The position numbers and the translations under genes are program-made. From NCBI RefSeq assembly GCF_045209745.1, contig NZ_CP109273.1:6572001-6636000 (forward strand): a stretch of 64,000 bases of DNA, written 5' to 3'. The stretch is from Micromonospora sp045209745. Its GTDB lineage: Bacteria > Actinomycetota > Actinomycetes > Mycobacteriales > Micromonosporaceae. Positions 7,452-16,400 of this stretch are shown here, one piece after another. Under the pieces are notes generated by a model. That model worked only from the letters and a program-made list of their open reading frames with translations, did not search any database and was not told the DNA's origin. Within the stretch, counting starts at the first letter, position 1; each line of letters opens with the position of its first letter.

Positions 7452-10400
7452 ATGACCGACGTCATGAGGTCTCGGCAGGCGGCGCCCGTCACGTCACGCC
7501 GGCTCGACCCTGCGGGCGACCCGGTCGCGGCCACTCACGAGCAACGCCAGATGTGGTCGTTGAGCCGCCTCGACCCCGAGCCGGCCAGCTATCTGGTGCC
7601 GCTGGCGTACCGGCTCATCGGGCCGCTGGACGTGGCGGCGTTGGCCGCGGCGCTCGACGAGCTGGTGGCCCGGCACGCCGCGCTACGTACCACCCTGGCA
7701 CCTGCCGACGCGACCGTGGGGCCGTCGGAGCGCCTCGTCCAGGTCGTCCACCAGCCGCACCCGGGGCTGTTGCGGGTGCACGACCTGAGCGGGCTGCCCG
7801 CGTGGCAACGCGACCAGGAGATGCAGGCCCGGATGCACGCGGAGACGCGCATCCCGCTGGATCTGGAACGCGGACCGGTGCTGCGGGCCAGCCTGCTGCG
7901 CTGCGCGCCGGAGGAGCACGTGCTCCTGCTGACGTTCCACCATGTCGCCGTCGACGAATGGTCGCTCGGCATCCTTCACGACGAGTGGGAACGGCTCTAC
8001 GCCGCACACCGTGGCGGACGGCCCGCGGACCTCGATCCGGTCGCCGTCGACCAACGCGATCACGCGGCGTGGCAGCACGACTGGCTCCGCGGGGCCGAGG
8101 CAGCGGCGCAGCGCGACCATTGGCACGCGCAGCTCGCCGACACGCCCGCCGTCCTGGAGTTGCCCAACCGGGGCCCCCGGCCCGAGGTGCCGTCCGGCGC
8201 GGGTGCCACCCTGTCGGTCCCGCTGGACGTGCCCACCGACGGCCTGCTGGCGCTGTGCCGACGCGTCGGCGTCTCCCCGTACATGGTCATGCTCACCGTC
8301 CTGCACGTGCTGCTGGCGCGCTGGACGGGGCAACGCGACGTCGTGGTGGGCACGCCGGTGGCGAACCGTCGGCGGGGCGAGGCGCAGAAGCTCGTCGGAC
8401 TGCTGCTCAACACCGTCGCCGTCCGGGCCCGACTGGACGACGACCCCTCGTTCGAGACGCTGCTCGGACGGGTGCGCACCGCCGCCCTCGACGCCCTGGA
8501 CAACGGTGAGCTTCCCTTCGGGACGCTGCTGGAGTCGCTGCGCCCGGCCCGCCGGCCCGGCTTCACCCCGCTGTTCCAGGTGATGTTCGTGTACGGCCGC
8601 GAGGCCACACCGCCCAGCCTCGACGACCTCGACGTCACCCCGATCGAGATGCCCTGCACCACCGCCAAGTTCGACCTCACCGTCTCGGTACGGGAGAACA
8701 ACGACGGCGTGCGGACCGTGCTGGAGTACCGCACCGACCTGTTCGACGACGACGCGATGGCCCGCCTCGCCGGACACTTCCAGACGTTGCTGCGTTCGCT
8801 GGTGGCCGACCCGGGCGCACCGGTCGGCTCGGCCGTGATGCTCATCCCCGAGGAGTACCGGCAGCTCGTCGTGGAGGCGAACGGGACCGCTACCTGCGCC
8901 GAACCCGACGATCTGGTCCACGAACTGATCGAGCGGCAGGCGCGCCGGACCCCCGACGGCGTAGCGGTGACCGACGAGGGCACCGTGCTGAGCTACCACG
9001 AGCTGCACACGGCGGCCGAGGCGCTGGCGGAGACCCTGCGCGGGCGGGGCGTCGGCGTCGGCAGCCTGGTGGGTGTGCTGCTGCCGCGCTCTGTGTCGTT
9101 CGCGGTGGCGGTGCTCGCCGCACTGCGAGCCGGCGCGGCCTACGTACCCATGGATCCGGCGAACCCGCCCGCCCGGCTGCGCCACCTGATCGACGACGCG
9201 GCCGCCCCGGTCGTTCTCACCTGCGCGGAGCTGGCACATCTGGTGCCCGACGGCAGGGCGCTGCTGGTGCCCGCCGTGGACACGCCGGTCGCGCGGGCCC
9301 AACCCGGTCGGGAGGCCGCCGGCCCGCGGCGACGGCCGCGACGACGTCCGGTGCCCTCGGCGGACGACCTCGCGTACGTCATCCACACCTCAGGGTCCAC
9401 CGGCCGCCCGAAGGGCGTCATGGTCACCCATCGGGGCGTCTGCAACTACGTGCGCTGGGCCGCCCAGGCCTACCGGCTGCGGCCCGGGGACAACGTCCCG
9501 CTGCACTCGTCGGTCGGGTTCGACCTGACCGTCACGAGCCTGCTGGTCCCGCTCACCAGCGGGGCCACCGTGCTGATGCTCGGAGATCACCTCGGCCCGG
9601 AGGCGCTCGGCGAGGCGCTGCGCCACCAGCGGCCGGCCTTCGGGCTGGTCAAGATCACCCCGGCCCAGCTCGACCTCGTCAGCCACCAGCTCGGCCCCGC
9701 CGAGATGGCCGACCGCACCCGGTGCTTCGTCATCGGCGGCGAGAACCTGCGGGCCGACCAGGTGGCGGCGTGGCGGGCGCACGCCCCTGACACCAAGCTG
9801 GTCAACGAATACGGACCGACGGAGACCGTGGTCGGCTGCGCCGCGTACGAGGTCGACCCGGCCACCCCGCAGGACGGGTCGGTGCCGATCGGCCGACCGA
9901 TCGCCAACACCGAGCTGTACGTGCTGGACACCTGGCTGAATCCGGTCCCGGTGGGCGTGGTCGGCGAGCTGTACGTCGGCGGAGCCGGCGTGGCGCGCGG
10001 CTACCTGCACCAGCCCACGTTGACGGAGGAGCGGTTCGTCCCGCACCCGTTCTCGTCCGTCCCCGGCGCGCGGCTGTACCGCACCGGTGACCTCGTGCGA
10101 CTGCGCCCCGACGGGAACCTCGAATACCTGGGCCGCACCGACAACCAGGTCAAGCTGCGCGGTTACCGGGTCGAGTGCGGCGAGATCGAGGCGGCGATCC
10201 GACGGTGCCGGCCGGACAGCGACGTGACGGTGCAGCTGCGCCGGGACGACCCGGACGACCCGCGACTCGTCGCGTACGTGGCTGGCGGGTCGGAGACCGA
10301 TGCGGCGGCCCTGCGGACGGCGCTCGCCGCCGAGCTGCCGTCCTACCTGGTGCCCGCGGCCTTCGTTTTCCTCGACGCGTTGCCGCTGACCCGCAACGGC

Positions 10401-13400
10401 AAAGTGGACGCTGCGGCGCTGCCCGCGGCCGGTCGAACCGTGCCACGGCGGCGGACCACTGTCGAACCAGCGCCACCGGCGACCGCCCTCGCCGAGCCCG
10501 GCCCAGCGCACTGGGACTCCGCCCGGATCCGCCTGGAACGGCTGGTCGTGCAGGTGTGGGGCGAGGTGCTCGGCGTCGCGCAGGTCGGGACGCGGGACAA
10601 CTTCTTCGACCTCGGCGGCCACTCGATGCGCCTGCTGGCCGTCCTCGAACGGCTGCGCGCGCAGCTCGGTGACGTCGTCACGGTCACCGACCTGTTCCGG
10701 AACCCCACGGTCGAGTCCCTGGCGACTTTTCTGACCACCGCCACCACCGGCACGACCGCCCCGGCCGCCGCGCCGGTCCGCGACGCCCGACCAACGACCG
10801 GCGCGACCGGCCACACCGGCCAGCCCGGCGGACTGATCGCCGTCGTCGGCATGGCCTGTCGCTTCCCCGGCGCGCAGACCATCGACGAGTACTGGCACAA
10901 CATCCGCACCGGGGTGGAGTCGGTAGGGGAGTTCACCGTCGAGGAGATGCTGGCCGACGGGGCGGACCCGACCCGGCTCGACGATCCGGCGTACGTCCGG
11001 GCCGGCACCTGGCTGCCCGGGATCGACGAGTTCGACGCGGGCTTCTTCGGCTTCACGCCCCGGGAGGCGCAGACCCTCGACCCGCAGCACCGGATGCTGC
11101 TGGAGTGTGCCTGGCACGCGCTGGAGCACGCCGGCTACGACCCGTCCGACTACGCCGGCCGGATCGGCCTGTTCGCCGGGTCGGGTCGCAGCACGTACCT
11201 GCTCGACAACCTGAGCAGCCACCCGGAGCTTGTGCACACCATCGGCGAGCACCAGTTGTCGATCAGCAACGACAAGGACTTCCTGCTCAGCCGGGTCGCC
11301 TACAAACTCGACCTGACCGGCCCCGCGGTCACCGTGGCCACGGCCTGCTCGACCTCGCTGGTAGCCGTGCACCTCGGCCGGCAGAGCCTGCTGACCGGCG
11401 AGTCCGACCTGGTCCTGGCCGGCGGGGTCAGCGTCTTCCCGGCGCAGCGGCGCGGCTACCTCTACCACGACGGCGGGGTGTACTCCCCTGACGGGCACTG
11501 CCGGCCGTTCAGCGTCGACGCGCGCGGCAGCATCGCCTCCAGCGGGGTCGGCATCGTCGCGCTCAAGCGGCTGGAGGACGCGGTCGCGGACAACGACACC
11601 GTCTACGCGGTGATCCGCGGTTCCGCGATCAACAACGACGGCGCCCGCCGCACCGGCTACACCGCGCCGGGCGTCGACGGCCAGGTGGCGGTGATCAGCA
11701 GCGCCCTCGCGTCGGCCGGCGTGGACCCCCGGTCGGTGAGCTATGTGGAGGCGCACGGCACGGGTACCAGCCTCGGCGACCCCATCGAGGTGACCGCCCT
11801 GACCGAGGCGTTCCGGCGGGGCACCGACGAGCAGGGCTTCTGCGCCCTCGGCTCCGTCAAGGCCAACATCGGGCACACCGACGCCGCGGCCGGTGTGGCC
11901 GGCCTACTCAAGACGATCATGGCGCTGCACAGCCGTACGTTGCCGCCGACCATCAATGTGAGCCGACCCAACCCAGCGATCGACTTCGAGAACAGCCCGT
12001 TCTACCTGAACGACACCGCCCGGCCGTGGCCCGGCGACGGCCCACGCCGGGCCGGGGTCAGCTCGTTCGGCATGGGTGGCACGAACGCCCACGTCGTGTT
12101 GGAGGAACCGCCGGCCACGGCCGCCGCGCCGCCGGCCACGCCGGCCACCGGGCCGCAACTGCTGGTCGTGTCGGCGCGTACGGTCGAGTCGCTGGAGCAG
12201 CAGACGCGCCAGGTCCGCGACTGGCTCGGCGCGTACCCCGAGGTCGACCTCGCCGACGTGGCGGCCAACCTGGGTCGGCGCCAGCCGATGACCCACCGGC
12301 GTTTCCTCGTCGCGGCGGACCGCGCCGACGCGCTGGTCGCCCTCGACGAGCCGCAGCGTCAGTTCACCGGCGCTCATCCTGGCGGCCGGCGGGCGCTGGT
12401 GTTCGCCTTCCCGGGGCATGGCGCCCAGCACGTGGCGATGGGCGCCGGCCTGTACCGCGCGGAGCCGACCTACCGGGCGGTGGTGGACGAATGCGCCGAA
12501 CTGCTCCGCGACGACCTGGGCCTCGACCTGCGTACGCTGTTGTGCCCGGCGCCCGACGGCCATCCGGAGGCGGAGCGGCTGCTCGCGCGGCCCCGGCTGA
12601 TCCAGCCCGCGCTGTTCGTCACCGAGTACGCCCTCGCCCGGTCGCTGCTCGCCCGCGGGGTCACCCCGGACCTGATGGTGGGACACAGCCTCGGCGAGTA
12701 CGTCGCGGCGTGCCTCGCCGGTGTCTTCTCCCTGGACGACGCGGTGCGGCTGGTGAGCGCCCGCGGTGAGCTGGTCGAACGGACCCCGGTCGGGGCGATG
12801 CTCGCGGTGGGCCTGCCCGAGACGGCGGTGGCCGGGCTGCTGACGGACGGTCTGTCGCTGGCCGCCGTCAACGCACCCGAGCTGTGCGTGCTGTCCGGCG
12901 CTCCGACGGCGATCGAGGAGCTGCGCCGACGGCTGACCGCCGACGCGGTCGAGTGCCGCCCGCTGCGGGTCACCCGGGGATACCACTCCCCCCTGCTCGA
13001 TTCGGTGCTCGACGAGTTCGCCGACCACGCACGCCGGGTGACCTACCACGAGCCGGATCGCCCGTACCTGGCCAACCTGACCGGAGGTCCGGTCACTCCC
13101 GGGCAGGTCACGGACCCCGCGTACTGGGTGCGGCACCTGCGGGAGCCGGTCCGGTTCGCCGAGTCGGCCGCGCTGCTCGCCGAGCAGGACGTCGTCCTCG
13201 CGGAGTTGGGCCCCGGGTACGCCCTCGCTGGCCTGGCCCGGTTGGCCGGAGTGCGACCCGGCCAGGTGGTGGCGGCGATGCGGCATCCGCGTACCGACGC
13301 CGACGACCTCACCACGATGCTCGACGCGGTCGGCCGGCTGTGGCTCTCCGGCGTGCAGGTCGACTGGCGACCGTTTCACGGTGGGCCCCGCAACCGTCTG

Positions 13401-16400
13401 GCGCTGCCCGGCTACCCCTTCGAGCGGCACCGCTACTGGGTGGAGCTGGCGTCCCGGAACAGCACGGCGGATCCCACGCCCGCTGCCCGGGTCGACCCGC
13501 AGGCGCCCGAGCCCGTCGACGTCGGCAACCGGCCGGCAGTCAGTACGGCCTACGTCGCCCCGAGCACGCCCCCGCAGGAGTGCGTGGCGGAACTCTGGAC
13601 CGAGCTGCTCGGAATCCGGCCGATCGGGGCGCTCGACAACTTCTTCGAGCTGGGCGGGCACTCGCTGCTGGCCACCCAGTTCGTCGTACGGCTGCGAGCC
13701 CGGCTCGGCGTCGCGCTGCCACTGGAGGCGGTTTTCGCGACACCGACCGTCGCCGGGATCGCGGCGGCTCTGCCAGCGACCGGCACCGCGCCCGCCGCCG
13801 CGCCCGAGCAGCCCACCTCCGTGCCGACCATCCCGCGCGCCGAACCCGACGTCGGACCGGCGCCACTCGCCTCCGGGCAGCACCGGCTGTGGTTCCTCGA
13901 CCAGGCGTACGAGCAGAACGCCTACACCGTCGGCACGGCACTGCTGCTGGACGGCGCCCTCGACGTCGACGCGCTGCGCGGGGCCCTCGCGGAGCTGACC
14001 CGACGGCACGAGTCGCTGCGTACCGTCTTCCCGCTCGGTGCAGACGGCGACCCCGTGCAGGAGGTGCTGCCGCCCGGCCCGGTCGACCTGCCGATCGTGA
14101 CCGCGCCGACGGGCGCGGACGACACGTCCCCGGTTCCCCGCAGCATCGTGGAGCCGGCGGTCGCCGACGCGGTGCCGCAGTGGGCCCACGCCGCCCTGGC
14201 CGCCGACGTCGGCCGCCCGTTCGACCTGGCCCGCGGGCCGCTGTTCCGGGCCGTGCTGCTGCGCATCGCCGACGACCGGCACGTGCTGTCGCTGACCATG
14301 CACCACAACGTCTCCGACGGCTGGTCGCTCGGCATCATCGCCGGTGAGGTGGCCACCCTCTACGACGCTGCCCTGGACGGTCGCCCCTCGCCGCTACCCC
14401 AACTGGCCGTCCAGTACGGCGACTACGCGCGGTGGCAGCGCAGCCGGCTGGCGGACGCCGACAGCGACGACATGCGGTACTGGCGCGAGCAGCTCGACGG
14501 GGTGGCGAGTGTCCTGGAGGTGCCCACCGACCGGCCCCGGCCTCCCGTGCAGACCTTCCACGGCGCGGTCCACGCCCGGGTCCTGCCCCCGCAGACCGCC
14601 GACGAACTGCGCCGGTTCAGCCAGGCCCGGGGTGCCACCCTGGCCATGACGGTGCTGTCCGCCCTGAAGGCGCTGCTGTGGCGCTACACCGGCCAGCGGG
14701 ACATCTGCGTCGGCACGCCGGTCGCCGGGCGGGTCCGCGCCGAGCTTGAACCCATGGTCGGCTTCTTCGTCAACATGCTGCCGTTGCGGACCTCGATCGA
14801 CGGCGAGTGGACCTTCGAGGAACTGCTCCGGCAGGTACGGCGCACCGCGCTGGGCGCGTACGACCACCAGGAGGTGCCGTTCGAGCGACTGGTGGACCTC
14901 GTCGACGCGCCCCGCGACCTCAGCCGAAACCCGCTGTTCCAGGTGATGTTCAACCTGCTGAACCTCCCCGAGCAGCGGGACCTGGGGACGACCGGGCTGC
15001 GAATGGTCCAGTTCGCCGTCGAGCCGGGCATCGCCCAGCAGGACCTCGCCCTGTACGCGTACGAGGTGGCCGAGGGGCTGCGGTTCCGGTTGGAGTACAA
15101 CACCGACCTGTTCGACGCGGCCACCGCCGAGCGGATGATGGGACACCTGGAGACGCTGCTCGCTGCCGCCGTCGCCGACCCCGGCGTCCGGCTGGCGGAC
15201 CTGGCCGTCCTCACCCCCACCGAGTTGGCCCGCGTCACCGAGTGGAACGACACCGCCGCCCCGCTCGGCTGGGGCACGACCGGCCGGGACGGTGCGACAC
15301 CGACCCTGGTCGAGCTGATCGCACACCAGGTCGCCACGAACCCCGACCGGCCCGCCGTGACGTTCGGGGCGACCACCCTCACCTACGCCCAGCTCAACGC
15401 CCGGGCCAACCGGCTCGCGCACCGGCTCCGCCGGGTCGGCGTCGGCCCCGACGCCACGGTCGCCGTCTGCCTCAACCGCTCCGCGGACCTGCCGGTCACG
15501 CTGCTCGGTGTGCTCAAGGCCGGCGGCGCGTACGTCCCGGTGGACCCGGACTATCCGATCGAGCGGCAGCGGTACGTGCTGACGCACAGCGGCGCCACGG
15601 TCCTGGTCACCGAGGCTGGTCTCACCGACCGCTTCGCCGGGTACGCCGGCGAGGTACTGCTCAGCGACGCAACTCGGCAGAGCGGGCCGGACACCGACCC
15701 CGAGCCGCTCGCCGGGCCGGACCACCTCGCGTACGTGATCTACACGTCCGGCTCGACGGGCCACCCCAAGGGGGTCCGGGTGACGCACGGCGCGGTCGTC
15801 AACACCCTGTCCACCATGCGCGAACGGCCGGGCCTGACCAGCGACGGCACGATGCTCGCGATGGCCAGCTTCGCCTTCGACATGTCCGTACCGGAACTCT
15901 TCCTGCCCCTCGTTGTCGGCGCCCGGATGCTGCTGGTGGGCCGCGACGTCGGCTACGACGCGCCGCGACTGGCCGCACTCCTCGGCGCGGAGGGGGTCAC
16001 CCTGGCCCAGGGCACCCCGGCGACCTGGCGGCTGCTGATCGAGTCCGGCTGGACCGGACTGCCCGGCCTGACAGCCGTGTGCGGCGGCGAGGCGGTGTCC
16101 GCACCGCTGGCCCGGCAGCTCGCCGAACGGGTGGGCGCGTTGTGGAATCTCTACGGCCCGACCGAGGCCGCCGTCTGGTCCACGATGGAACGAATCGAGC
16201 CCGGCTTCACGCACCTCACCATCGGCCGCCCGATCGGCAATGTGCGCGCCTACGTACTCGACCCGCAGCTCGCCCCCGCCCCCGTCGGCGTACTCGGTGA
16301 GCTGTACCTCGGCGGCGCGGGACTCGCCCGCGACTACCTCGGCGACCCGGAGCTCACCGCGCAGCGGTTCGTGTCGGACCCGTTCTCCGCTGGCCGGCTG